From assembly GCA_036250225.1 (NCBI GenBank), contig JAPZLL010000026.1, positions 186,001 through 250,000 of the forward strand: a stretch of DNA of 64,000 nucleotides, written 5' to 3'. This document shows positions 34,231-46,055 of the stretch, one piece after another. The notes below the pieces were generated by a model, which saw only the letters and a list, made by a program, of their open reading frames with translations, had not been told where the DNA came from and ran no database searches. Numbering within the stretch: position 1 is the first letter of the stretch; each line of letters opens with the position of its first letter. Source of the stretch: Cercophora sp. LCS_1. Its lineage: Eukaryota; Ascomycota; Sordariomycetes; Sordariales; Lasiosphaeriaceae. The position numbers and the translations under genes are program-made.

Positions 34231-34581
34231 TTTGGCGGATGACAACGGGAATCGGTCAGTGATTTGTCTTTTGTTAGGGAGAAAGATTGTTGGTCTCCGG
34301 CAGGGTTCAGCCAAGTTCCGCTTCAATGCCGCCGGGCCACAATGATCGGCTTCCGGTCTGCAACCAAGACCGGTCAGTGACCCAAGGATCGCCAAGCCGC
34401 CATCCCACAGGTCGAGAACTTACCTTGCACATTGCGGCGCAGATGCAATGTGTAACGAAAAGTTCGTCCGTTGCTTACCCATGTGCCAAACGAGGAATCC
34501 TTCTCGGAGGGCACAATATCCGACTCCAGCTCGCAGATAGAGATGAAGAACAAAAACTTAACCGAGTTTACCTTTGTAACT
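34231..34581. other. Short intergenic region
   Basis: Between the start of the beta-lactamase-like relic and the 3' end of the next HET relic, both on the minus strand. No feature was seen. Confidence 0.5.
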
Positions 34582-36772
34582 TCATCGAATCTCGAATGCT
34601 TCGACTACTGCGGTGCCGTCTTCCGCAAAACGCCGCGCCTCTCCGCCCATGAGACCAAGCACAAATGCTGCTCCAACAAATATATAATGGGACTCAACCC
34701 GCCGTAGGATGACAGGAAACCCGCAGTCCTTGAGCACACATACCAGATCGCCCTCTTCCGTTCCGCCAGGGCCCCACCCTAGAAAGCCGCTGGCAGTTCG
34801 CACCATCCGAAACGAATCGAAATCTAGAAACCAGCTAGTGAAGTGCCCCGTCGGTGTATCAGCCTCTTTTATGTACTCCTCGAAACCCTTGTTCCATGCA
34901 TCAGCAACCATGTGTTCCAGGCCAAATTCTCTGAGTTGTGTGCCGGGGAAGAACTGCTCGACAAAGAACGCTTCGAGATCTTTGAAAGAGGCGCATAACC
35001 GCAAGGGATACCCTCTCTTGATGATGGACCAATTCGCTGGATATCCTAGAAAGTACAAGGGTGTTGTTGAACCGTCTGGGTCACAGTCCAACAAGGCCAA
35101 GAAGAGCCAAAAGGCCATTTCAATGGATGTCTTGGTGGTCTCTGCGAAGATGCCGTGGGTAAGGAGATGGAAAAAAGCTTGCAGGACTGGCGTCCCAGTG
35201 GCATAGGTCGGGAAGCGAAGTCTGTATGCGCGAATCGGCACCAACAGACTTCGCAGCAGGCCTTTGCGGCCGCGGGTTCTCCAGTTTTCTAGCGTGTCTT
35301 TGAATGGCGCTTCTATGCATTGGATCCGTTGCACGACAATGCCATCGACACGAAGCGACTTTCCCGTGATGTGTGCGTAATGGCTATCGTCCGGGAAGAT
35401 ACCCCTGTCTGCATGGCGCAGCATCCTTCTTCGTTCTACTACGTGCATCTTGCCGTATTCCTGCGGGAAATTCGGCACCCAGGTTGGCATGCTTTCGTCA
35501 TACCCAATGTGGCCAACTCCAGCACTGTATAGAAATCTCAACGGGTGATCCAGTCCAAATTCCGTTCGGGTTGTCCCCTTGAGAGCCGAGAGGAAGCCGG
35601 AAACAAATTGGATACAGACATCCGCTGCTGTAGCGGAAGCGTAGTCCGGCGAGATACACCCGTCGAGTCTGGTGGCCGCAAGCAACCCGTAGATGTGATC
35701 TCGAGTCGGTTGCTCTGTAATTGGACGCAGCCTCGAGTGCCCACGTCCACGGGCTTCCCGTGGAAAAATTCGGGGTGTGTGTAGATTGTGTAGCCGCCAC
35801 ACAGGCGCGGGCCAACCGATCAGTCAAGAGAGCGCCCTCCGCCAGAGTGCGATCAGAGGCAACCATGAATTCCCTCCCCTGAAGCGTCGCACAGAATACG
35901 ATGGGTTCCCAGTAGACTAGGCCGTGTAGTTTCAGATACCCTCGGGCGGGCTCCGGTATCCGGAACTGTTCGGCGGGTTGCCCCCAGGCCGATTCTGTGT
36001 AAATCGAAAAGCACATTGCCACGGAGCTGACCATTTCCCATGTACACGTAGAGTCGACCGATAGGAGGGACAGCCTTTCGTCTCCCAGAACAACTTCTTG
36101 CAGAATCCAAACTCGAGTCCAATACGGGTCGTCGAGAAAGTTGTTGATTCTGCTCCAGATATCGGGCGAGCTAAAGACAGCGCAGCTGTTCATCCATCCA
36201 AGGTCCGGTGGTTCCGGTTTCAACAGCCTAATTCCGTCGCCGCCAATCCTGGCCGTGGTCCACGTCTCTTGAGCCTTCAGGTATAGAATCCGAAATGCTG
36301 AGAACACATCTCTGTAGTCGTTTTCGAGCCAAGCCAGCACCATGCGGGCAGACTTGTAAATGCGACGCATTAGCAACAGTTGGCCCTCGCGCTCATTGAC
36401 ATCATCCTGGTTGATGCAAATTGCATCTGCCCGGAGGACGCCATTTCCCATCGGTGAAGGGGACCCAAACTCTTTTAGTTGACCGTGACAATCTCGTAAA
36501 GCTCGTTCAAGGTTGAGTGTGACCCAAACGATGGTGCCGTTGACCGATACGGGGACCGTGTCGAGTCCGTCTCCCCAGACATAAGAGAGGGCGACAAATG
36601 AGGGACGCTGGTTGAGGGAGACTGTCGTCAGATTTAACTTTAACATGCGATCTTGGTCTGTGTCGATAGGAGAAACAAAGCCAAGAAGCCGAGTCTCGGA
36701 CCTTGAAGAATCGAGAGGGAAATAAAGCGGGGTTTTCGAAGTCGCTGACATGGAGTCCATGGCTCCGGTCAT
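34582..36772 (-). pseudogene. HET-domain gene with a single frameshift
   Basis: The start is taken at MTGAMDSMS (36772); the frame is open further upstream but without conserved residues. HET marks: FVALSYVWGDGLD, LRADAICINQDDVNEREGQLLL, MVLAWLEND, YWTRVWILQEVVLG. The first frame runs to NYRATD and then loses register at 35704. The next frame picks up at once with RDHIYGLLAATR, the expected continuation of the TDPRD box, and stays open to 34582 (about 375 further residues, including WVPNFPQEYG and a C-terminal FVGAAFVLGLMGGEA). A loss of two bases, or gain of one, explains everything. No intron with usable signals and correct phase was found. It may be a recent pseudogene, a natural null allele or a sequencing error. 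Confidence 0.8.
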
Positions 36773-37110
36773 GGGTTCCGTGAATCTCCGTGCAATGGGC
36801 GCAAAATGGGGTTGACAGTGGGAATATGCAGCCCAGTCCTGGAGGCGGAGGAAGACTGACCCGTATAAAAGACGCGGGGCAAAGCTGAGCGCCCAATATG
36901 GGTAAGCGCAGCGGCTGGCACGAAAGCCACGGCGCGTATTTTCTTTGACGGAACCATTTAATGTTACATTGCATGCGGGACTTGTCTGCAAGTTCTGTAG
37001 AATTCAGAATGATACATACCATCACCCCCTATAGCCACTGCTCGTCGCGTTACTCTTGTTATTAATAGCTAAAATAACCTTCACTTTTTTTTCTTGCCCT
37101 GCCTCGACCA
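36773..37110. other. Short intergenic region, partly AT-rich
   Basis: Upstream region of the frameshifted HET gene and the break point behind the truncated HET gene. The left part of the break (37020-37090) is AT-rich. Confidence 0.45.
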
Positions 37111-37934
37111 TCAACTTGTCCCAGCACCAATCCTCTTGTACCTGGCAGCCTCAGCCTTGAAGTCGTCCGAAGGCTGACCGCACTCGTCGGAACATCCGGT
37201 GTGTCGTTGAATAATGCAGAGCGAATCGATCCAAAGATAGCGGACACCAAGTTCGCGGGCTACCGTGACAACGTCTCGGAACGTCTTCGGCAAGTCGTCG
37301 ACAGGGAATCCGTCGAGTCGGGACTGCTTGTTGCACTTGTAGGTGCAGAACGGCTGGTGCACTGATTCGTCCCCCCATCGATGCGAGAGAGCCATGTACT
37401 TGCCTGTTTCACTCTTTGCTTCAACGAGGCGGATCGCTCTGGACCTAGTCTTCCGGTCGCCTATGTCAAGGACTCTCGTAGGTAGACGTTTCTTGGTGTT
37501 GCTGTTGTGCCAGCAGCGATGACTGTCGTTGCAGTCCTGTACCCAGCTTCTTAGCACCTCAAAGTACGCAGGGCTCCCCGGGAGAGGCAACTGGGGCGTG
37601 CCACCGCCGGTCACCATGTTCAGCTTTATCATTTCGTTTTGGGGTTGTCCTTCCGTCCCGACGTGGAGGCTCGAGTCCTCCTCCCTGTAGAGTATCACCC
37701 GAGCTAGCTTAGTCACCGGCTCAGATGCCTTCACGCAGTGGCGGGCCATGAGGCACAGCTCACACGGCAACGAGGCATCCTGGAACTCCAAGGACGCATT
37801 ACTCCAGGTTGCCGGGAAGTTAGAGCAGCTGTTGAAGAACCTAGATGGCGCTGTACGCTGTGGGCACCAGTCGACGTTGCCAATGAATGCAGGGATCTTT
37901 GGCGATTTCTGCGAGTCGATCTTCCAATGGGCGT
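37111..37934 (-). pseudogene. Truncated HET-domain gene (C6/WIDSLCIIQ subtype)
   Basis: The visible exon starts after a TTAGCCTCTAG acceptor and runs to a stop at 37111. A cysteine pair region (CELCLMARHC) and HRCWHNSN precede the HET core: LPTRVLDIG, YMALSHRWGDE, LPKTFRDVV and YLWIDSLCIIQ. In complete proteins this motif is followed by an acidic helix, a VYS-A strand and 300 or more residues. Here the frame leaves the family about 20 residues later and stops, in front of AT-rich sequence. A coding-like stretch on the same strand at about 38250-38066 (reading DPVTLELCPDEP) probably belongs to the 5' part, but its joining to this exon could not be settled. I infer a 3' truncation by rearrangement. 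Confidence 0.65.
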
Positions 37935-40091
37935 CTAGAGGCTAATAAATTCACGAACTTTTTAGCTACCATATTCTCCCTTGCAAGGTGTTTAGTTAAC
38001 GTACGCGATGATACTCATTCCGTCGCCACGCGGTTTTCCCGTCAGTATTAGTAGCCTGTAGATTTGGATAATTATAATCAAACCTGACCTCTGATGCCGC
38101 ATCGGACGTGGCGTCTTCCATTCTCCTGGCATCGTTCTTGATGTACGGCTCGTCCGGGCACAGCTCAAGCGTCACGGGGTCCCTAACAAACTTGAACTGT
38201 AAATCTTCGTCTTGTTGCGCCTCTGTCTCGGACTGGCCCCGTCTGGTGGAGTGGCAACAGAAAAACCCTTTTCAGTTGAGTAAGTGCCATACTGTTGGAT
38301 TGTCGAGACGATGGGCTGATGGGAAGCCCCTAGCATGCTAGTGTAGGTAGGTTCAGGGCCATTCTGAACATATACATTTCCAACTTGCGACAAGGATGAA
38401 TCAACACGGCCTAATTGACTGCTCGGGAGATGGTGGTTATTCAGCCCTCCAACAATGCAGACTGACGGAGAAGGATGTGGAGTGGTCTCCTCGGCGCCAC
38501 TTGACGAGCTAGGACAGATTTGTTCTCTTTTTGCCGATCGAAAAACAGATGGCCCAGTTATTCGACAAGGTTTGGAGGTGGCTTGCATAATGCTGAACAC
38601 GGATATTGCAAATGGCCATCCGCTAGACGCCTCCTTGTGCCCGGCCAAGTGAACGAGCCCAACAAGCCCCGTGTCGCTGTTGTCCGTGACGTGGCGTGCA
38701 TGTCTGACCGGTTCGGGCGTATGACCGCACTCAATCAATCACCATCCACCTGCCTCGCCAGGCCGTTGGCTGACCCAGAATGAGTTTATTCGGCGTCTCA
38801 AATAGGCGGTTCTCCCCCTCTCCTTTCTCAATTAGGCCATCCGATGTTTCTCCGTTGGATGTCCTCCACCTCGACCTGCTTCTACCGCGGCAAAAAGGAG
38901 AGTGAGACTCTAACCAGCACATGCAGTCTCTCGAATTCTGGGCTTACCAGGCACACCTCACTTGCGCATACGGAGTCCCCCCATGTCGCCTGGATTGTGC
39001 ATATGACCCTAAGCTGGAAAGGCAAACCCGTAAGCTCAACTGCTAATAAGGACGGCACTGGCCCTCGCATCCAGTTAGAAGCACACTTCATAAAAGGTAG
39101 GTAGGATTTCTTACGCAAGAGAAATTCCAAGATGTTCTGGCAAAAGGGCGAAGATGCTACAGGTGATGTCATCGTGTCAGGTGTCAAGTCGAACTCAGCC
39201 TTCCTATAGAAACAGAACAGGGTAACTAGATTGGAAATGCAGTTCCACGTCGCTCTACCTCTCATCGATCACAATCTCTACACTGTAGTCGGACATGTCA
39301 GAGTGCCTGATGCATCGGCGACTGCATCTCGCAAGAGGTGACAACACAAAGGCAACAAATTAAGTCTAAATCACAACACCCAGTTCTCTTCGGTGAACGA
39401 ACGCCCTCGGTGCTCGCCCGAAAATCAACACCACCGATGGAACTTTGTACCGGAGCAATTGCTCCGCTGCGTTACCCTAGCCAAACGATTGTTCAAGGGC
39501 CCATGGTGTTCTGTTGTGTGTGCCACGCCAATGTTTAGTTATATGAGGCTGGCATATAGGCTCATATCCGCGGTTGTATCGACTGGCCAGAACACGAAGC
39601 GATTTCCCACGGCTGAAAAGATTGGAGGCTGCCAACATGCCGCTGGCAAATAGGATACCGATGCGAAATGTGGCTGTGCAGCTCAAACTCGACACCTTCA
39701 GCTGAAGAGACGATGTTTGTGACGATTTGCGGCGAGGCTCTGGGAAGTCAGTCGGGAGGACTTCTCGCCGAAGATGGACACCAGCTGTGGTTTTGCGTAA
39801 CACAGACGCAAGAAACGAAACCAACGCAGCACTCGGTTGAACATTGTTGATGGCTAGTCAATCTGTCGTTAATTTCCTGACCGAGGAAGAGACCGGATTT
39901 GCGGATTGGAAGACCAGACAAGCATCACTACAAGGCAGAAGCATTGTCAGTTGGGGTATAAAGATGTGTGTTTCCATCAGTGATCGCAGCATCATATTTC
40001 CACAGCAACAGTCTTCGAACTCCATTTGCCTTATCTCTGCACTAGCCCCAAGCAACTCCAACTTTGGTCCAATCTGATCCAAACCATCACA
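37935..40091. other. Mostly gene-free region with remnants of a HET 5' end
   Basis: 37935-38065 is AT-rich. 38066-38250 looks coding on the minus strand (see the truncated HET gene). Minus-strand frames at 38882-39265 and 39477-39824 have fairly ordinary amino-acid composition but no recognised domain, and may be further relic exons. The last 140 bp are the promoter of the small secreted protein gene. Confidence 0.4.
39957..39963 (+). promoter_or_regulatory. TATA box of the small secreted protein gene
   Basis: TATAAAG 129 bp upstream of the start codon at 40092, within the expected range if the leader is about 90 bp. Confidence 0.4.
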
Positions 40092-40565
40092 ATGAAGGCT
40101 TCGATCGTCCTCACTCTCGCTCTTCCCCTCCTGGCGATTGCCAACCCCGTTGCACCCGTCACGCCCGCCCAGGGCTCCGATCCTCTTGCCAAGCGCGCCG
40201 ACAAGTGGTGCTTCGTTACGGAGGAAAACTCCAATTGTCGAGCGGGTGCCGGCAGGGGTTACAGCGTCGTTCGCCGGATCCAGCCTAACCAGCAATTTGG
40301 CGTGAGGTGCAAAGCCTATGGCGAGGACATTGACGGCAACAAGTGAGTGGTTGCCATTTCACTCTGATCGGGGCTCGCAAATCAACGTAGCTGGCTGATC
40401 TGTGCTAACCATATTATCTCTTAGGACCTGGGACTGGATTCCTGGCTGGTCATGCTGGGTCCATTCATCCCTGACCAATTGGGGCTGCGAGGGTAAGTTT
40501 GCACCAAGGCTGCTGCTGACTTTGAATCGAGTTAATGTTGCCTAGATGGTGTCGGTTGGTGCTAG
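40092..40565 (+). CDS. Small secreted cysteine-rich protein with SH3b-like pattern (effector-like)
   Basis: Exons 40092-40342, 40425-40492 and 40546-40565; 112 residues. The signal peptide is MKASIVLTLALPLLAIANP. A pro-segment ends in a Kex2-type LAKRAD site, giving a mature chain of about 75 residues with six cysteines (three possible disulfides) and an unusual number of tryptophans. The segment SNCRAGAGRGYSVVRRIQPN has the arrangement of bacterial SH3 (SH3b) domains, N-x-R-x-G-x-G-x-x-Y-x-x-x, and the later WDWIPGWSCWV fits the closing SH3b strands. The third exon adds only a few residues, ending in a terminal Cys. SH3b folds often bind peptidoglycan or cell-wall peptides. Here the role could be antimicrobial, effector-like or structural. 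The family assignment is by pattern only. Confidence 0.75.
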
Positions 40566-41344
40566 ATCAGTGGATGGCCGGACCAGAACAGATTCTTGTC
40601 GCTAATGCTTTGTGTTTTTTTTTTTTTTGTCGTCGGGAAGGCGGTCAGCGGTGAGAAGAGACGCCATCAGACAGTCGTTTTACTGTAACTATAACTAGGT
40701 AACCTTCTGTTCTGTGGGAGATGTGGAGAGAGGTAGGGAGTGCAGAATCGCCTTTTTCAAATCCTATGTAGTGAATTGTGGACAGCCTCTCTTTACTCTC
40801 GGGGTATTTTTCAACCTTCCAGCTCTACAATTTATGTGACTTTTATAAGGACGAGTCCATCGCGTGGCTCAGTCATTCCCACTCACCCTTTCTGCAGGTA
40901 CCACAGCGAAGTCAAATGCAAATGGAAGCGGTCGGACATTTGTCATCTCACTGGCATTTTCCTTCCCTGTCATGCTGCCCGGTCTTTGTGACAGCACCGT
41001 CGTGCAAGCTGCCGACCTCCTACGCGGCAACAAAAGGGGGTTGACTGCTGCCTGTGTATCTGAGGCAAACTACTTGCATCTGGGAAGTGTTTAGGCAAGG
41101 ATAAGCAAGGCTGCTCGTAGAGTTTGAACTGCATGAGTCGACAAGTTGTTGTCCGAGACGAATGTAGCGCGCACAGACCTGACTCAGCAGCTGGGCAAAT
41201 AGACCGAGAGGCAGCGCTTGCTGCCCACTCTCCCCACTCTCCCCAATTCCAGCAACTGGACAACAACTTGAACCGCCACCGCCAGCATTTTCGTCCACCA
41301 CTGCCCATTTCCTCGACCATCATTTTTGCCTGCAGAGTTTCATC
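40566..41344. other. Intergenic region
   Basis: 3' region of the small secreted protein gene, with a T12-type homopolymer near 40617-40628, and the promoter of the kinase gene. No other gene was seen. Confidence 0.5.
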
Positions 41345-42774
41345 ATGCCCACCACCGCTGCTGCCGAGGATCATGCCACCCTTGCGGATACAGGCTCGCA
41401 AGGAACGTCGCCGGAACCGGACATGAAGTCCGCCCGCCCCCTCGCACCTTCGTCCAGTACTGAAAGCGGCATTGAGGAGGGTAGAGACTCGTACAAACCA
41501 GGCGGATTTCATCCAGTGTATATCGACGATGTCTATGCCGAGAAATACAGAGTCTTGAGCAAAATCGGCTACGGTGTGTATTCGACCGTTTGGCTTGTTA
41601 GGGACTTGATGGCATCGTGAGTCAATCGCACATCCCAAAGTATCTCTAGACAGAAGGAAGCCCACTGACCTGCGGCCGATACTTCAGGGAGGGTGACGAG
41701 CATAGATTTCGCGCTCTCAAGGTACTGAGTGCGGAATCATACGCTGAAGACCACCCAGTTTTTGAGAGGGAGATCCTCAAACACCTACGCAATGATGGAG
41801 ATAGAGATGAGCTTGGCTACGCCTACATATGCCACATTGTCGATGATTTTGAGCACCAGGGCCCCAACGGAACTCACGTTTGCCTCGTTTTCGAGCTCAT
41901 GGGGGAGACTTTGAGGAGTTTTGGTGCCTGGTTCAAAAACAATCAACTCCCCTACCCTGTCATCCACAGGTTTACAATCCAGCTACTGCTGGCCCTTGAC
42001 TATGCCCACGGCTGTGATGTCATCCACACAGGTACGTCCATATACCCACTACACACGAGAAAGCTATAGCTAAATAACCTTGAAGACATCAAGCCGGACA
42101 ACATCTTTGTCAAATTTCGGGACACTTCCCAGATAGAGTCTGGCTATCTCGTCCAAGCCCCAATTCCCAAGCAAGACAGAGCCGAAGAAGCATACACGCC
42201 TATTTGGTCCATCCCGCTTCGTCAGTTCTACTTCACCGAAGACGATTCAAGAAATGTCGACCAGTTTGATATTGCTCTTGGTGACTGGGGTGTATCCAGC
42301 TGGGCTACGAAGCACCTCACTGAGAATATCCAACCCGTGGCCCTACGGGCCCCAGAGGTTCTGATCAAGGCCCCATGGGACGCAACAGTTGACTGGTGGA
42401 ACCTTGGGGCTCTTCTGCTTGAGCTTTACCTCGCCGTTCGCATGTTTTCTGGTAGGGTTCCTCCTGATGGGCATTACGAGCCCAAGGCGCACATTGCCGA
42501 GATCGTGGACCTATTTGGGCCCTTTCCGAAGGAGCTTCTAGAAAAGGGAGATCAAAGCATCGTTCAGGACATGTTTGACGACGAGGGGAGGCCTAAGGGT
42601 ATCGGCCCGCTTGGCAGACCGCCACTAGAATCAGAGGCGTTCATGCCTGGACTTAGGGATGACGACAGAAAAGAATTCGCCTCCTTTCTCAGGGCTATCA
42701 TGAAGATCAACCCGGCTGATCGACTGTCGACTGAGGATTTGTTGAGGCATCCTTGGTTAGGCGCCATGCAATAG
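41345..42774 (+). CDS. SRPK-like serine/threonine protein kinase
   Basis: Exons 41345-41616, 41688-42031 and 42086-42774; 434 residues. A Ser-rich N-terminus of about 50 residues leads to the SRPK-type entry GFHPVYIDDVYAEKYRVLSK, the glycine loop IGYGVYSTVWLV, the VAIK-equivalent ALKVL (Lys102), the catalytic loop VIHTDIKPDN (Asp206) and RAPEV in the activation segment. The Mg-binding box reads DWG (Asp272) in place of DFG/DLG. The spacer between catalytic halves found in SRPK1/Sky1 is short here, which matches the many small fungal SRPK-like paralogues. The HTDIKPDN loop is diagnostic of SRPKs, which phosphorylate SR-dipeptide proteins. Many fungal paralogues have unknown substrates. Confidence 0.9.
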
Positions 42775-44400
42775 CGCGCAGGAGATGAGCGAAGGGGAGT
42801 GTGTGTGTGTGGATGCAGTCGATATCCTGCAGGTTACAGCCAAGATTCTGGACATCACTATGAGGAAGCAGAATGAGAACAACAGACCTCAGATTCACCA
42901 ATGTGCATGCATTAGCAGGACTTGAAGGAGCAGCTTCTCGAGCTTAGCTACACCGAAACATGCAATTCATATGTTGGAAGAAAGCAAAGTTACAACCCAA
43001 GTATCAACAAAGTATACACTAACCGCAAGCACCACAACATGACACGCAGGCTCGAGAACAATCCACCCCAAAACTTGAGATACCATCTCAGTTCTGGTAC
43101 CAAGATACTACGCACCGTCCTAGGAAGTAGACCACGATGCTCTATACTATCTCGCTCGCCACAAGCCTTTGGGATTCGGGAGAGTCGAAAATTGGTCCTT
43201 TGTCGAGCTGCTTGCAATAAGACGAGATGGTGAGCTGTGACGGCTTGGTTCACAGCATCTCCCGCCGTGACATGTTCTGCAGAGTTCCTCGCCCCTTTCC
43301 AATGCTTGCGCCTCATGGTCACCCAAACTGCCGTGATCCTTTCGTCGTCATACAGAGCCACGCAATTCTCATCGCGTGCTCAAACCGTCCAAGCACAGCG
43401 CGGTGCTTTCGCATACCGCAAAGTCCAAGGTTACCTTGGGCAAGATAGTGTGCGATGGCGAAGCCGTACTACGGTGGAGTTGCCATGTTGCCGTCCTTCC
43501 TTCAACAGCAGTGCAAACCCCCAAGCACAGCAAGCCCCATGACTCACGATACGCCGCATTGCGCCATCCCTCGCAACGACGCACAACACCCATAAAAAGA
43601 AGGTAACACGCAATCCAATGGCAATGCATGCCTCACCCCCGCAATCCCTCCCACGCTCCTCGTACCCGGCGATCAACGGTTCTTGTCGCAATCAAGCTTT
43701 CGGTTGGCACGATCACCCTCGCTTCCCCCAATTACAAAGGGGGCGTGGAGGTCTGTGGCCTGGCCTAGAACACCAACACAAAAAGTAAATTGCGCCTTAC
43801 CATCCTACCAAACGAACAAAAACCTTCCCGAAGCGGGTTGCACGGGGAACCAAGGTGTTGCGGTTCAATAAATTGAATCCTTCCTGCCCACGGCCTCGGA
43901 CTGTTGCTTGCCGGCCAACGGTTTGCTGCTGCTACTGCCGCCGCAAGGTGACCGACCGGGTCCCAGGCACGGGTTGCTGCCAAATGCCGGGCCACATCTT
44001 GAGATTGCGACGCCTTCCGTCTTGGCTCGCATCAGCCGCCTGCTTGTTTAGGCAGGAGGCTAACGACCGATGGACAACTGCGCCGTGAGATTTCCCACCT
44101 CAGCCAGCGGTCCTAGCGTTTGTGGGAAAAACATGTTGTGATCGACGGTTGGATTACATCGCATCGCATCTCTCCTTGTGTGTGTGTGTTGCCTGTTGCG
44201 GGAATCCATTGGCTCGTCGGCCTTGGGGGAGGCTGTGACCCAACCCTGGGATGACGAACGTGGGACCCCTACGGGTGCTCAAAATAGGAGGTGACCTGGG
44301 GGATTTAAAGACGATCCGATACCCACATCGATTTGAAGTGATGCTTGGACAGGACACTTACTGTCTCGTTCAGCTTCAGAACACGCCCACCTCGTTCAAG
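42775..44400. other. Intergenic region with TG microsatellites
   Basis: Contains (TG)n runs at about 42799-42812 and 44176-44189 and no supported gene. A TTTAAAG element at 44304-44310 may serve the next gene (about 90 bp upstream). Confidence 0.45.
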
Positions 44401-46055
44401 ATGAAGGCTGCTGGATTGGCGGCCCTTTCACTGGCTGGGCTCTTTGCCCAGTCTGTCTCTGCCAAAGAGCTCAGGCCTGATTTTGCCGTCTCCGAGTACT
44501 ACGACACCGGTGCTGTTCATGAGCAGCTCATGGCCAAGAAGATGGTGAGTGACAGTCTACCCCTGCCAAGGCGTTGCATTGCACCAATGAGACTGAGTGA
44601 TGCTGACGCGACTAGGAATCTTGGAGCCGGCAGTCAAGCAAGGGGGCTTACAACTCGACCAAGTGGGGTAAGCCTGGTAGAAAGAGGGCCGATCCCGTTC
44701 GATGTAAGAACGGTGTTGCTGCCGTCGTGCCTGGCGATCCCCTGCAGACGTTCCAATGCAACAGCATCGACTTTTACGACTTCCTCTCCCATGCCGAGCT
44801 TGGAAGCACCACGGGCGAGGGTTCTTCGTCATGGGGCTGGACAGCACCTAATGGCCGCGAGTTTGTTGTGGTTGCTCAGGCCGATGGTGCTGCCTTCGCC
44901 GAGATCACCAGCGTGGGCAAACTTGTGTATCTGGGCCGTCTTCCCCAGACGCCAGAGGCCCAGCCATCCATCTGGCGCGAGATCCGTGGCTACAAGAACT
45001 TTATCCTCATTGGCAGTGAGGCCGAGAAACATGGTGTCCAGATCTTTGACATGAGCAAGGTGAGCCAGCTTCATAGATCGTCATTGGCAAGATTCTGACG
45101 GCTCCTAGCTGCTCAAGGTCGACCCCAAGAAGCCTGTGGTCTTCACCCAGCAGGACCTCACCGGCTTCTGGAACGATCTTCCCATCGGGCGAAGCCACAA
45201 CGTTGTGGTGAACGAGGAGAAGCAATATGGAGTTGCCGTCGGCGCCGCTCCGCGATCTAGCGCTTGCCGTGCTGGTCTCATCTTCTTTGACCTGAAGGAT
45301 CCCACCAAGCCGCAGAGCTTGGGATGCGCAGCCGGCGACGGTTACGTCCACGATGCGCAGTGTCTTGTCTACCGCGGGCCAGACGCCAAGCACTACGGCG
45401 TTCGTGATGCCCTCTCCTTGTTGGAACCGAGCTAACCGTTCTTCAGAAAGACATTTGCTTCGGCTTCAACGAGGACACCCTCACCATCTACGACGTCTCG
45501 GTCAAGAACGCGACCAACATCATCTCGAGGACGACCTACGAGGGCGCGTCGTACACGCACCAGGGCTGGGTCACCAACGCCGACTGGATCGAGTTTCTGT
45601 TGGTTGATGACGAGCTCGACGAGGCCAACGGCGCCGGTCCAGGTGCCAGCGGGGTATGTATCAACGGCCCTTCGTTGACGGCGTCCATGCTGACATGACA
45701 GTTCCCCGTGACCTTCTTCTGGGACATCCGCAGCCTCGAGGCACCCAAGCAGACGGGCTACTTCCGCAGCAAGGCCAAGTCGATCGACCACAACCAGTTT
45801 GTCGTCAACGGGCGCGCATACCAGAGCAACTACGGCGCGGGCCTGCGCGTCCTGGATGTGTCGAGCCTGCCTCGCGACCCCACCGGCGGCCGCGTCAAGG
45901 AGGTCGGCTTCTTCGACATCTACCCCGAGGACGATGCCGATCCGGTCGTCGACTTTGTCGGCACGTGGAGCCACTACCCCTTCTTCAAGAGCGGCTTCAT
46001 TCTGATCAACACCATCGAGCGGGGTGCGTTTGTCGTCAAGTTTTCGGGGAAGTGA
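44401..46055 (+). CDS. Secreted LVIVD-repeat / choice-of-anchor B family protein
   Basis: Exons 44401-44544, 44616-45059, 45109-45399, 45447-45653 and 45702-46055; 479 residues. The signal peptide is MKAAGLAALSLAGLFAQSVSA. The body is a beta-propeller of LVIVD type: SSSWGWTAPNGREFVVVAQ, GKLVYLGRLP, SHNVVVNEEKQYGVAV, GYVHDAQCLVYRGPD, KDICFGFNEDTLTIYDV, YTHQGWVTNADWIEFLLVDDE and a last blade HNQFVVNGRAYQSNYGAGLRV. The HDAQC and DELDE boxes match the bacterial and fungal choice-of-anchor B proteins. The third intron needs a GTTCGT (or GCGTTC) donor, the weakest splice site of the gene. Function is unknown; the fold suggests an extracellular binding or structural protein. Confidence 0.88.

Noticed and set aside
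35707..35803. Possible intron bridging the frame break of the second HET relic
   Set aside because: The available GT donors give a wrong phase or create a stop, while the conserved box continues directly across the break.
38882..39265. 127-residue minus-strand frame with ordinary composition
   Set aside because: Could be a relic exon, but no family was recognised and no consistent exon chain could be built.
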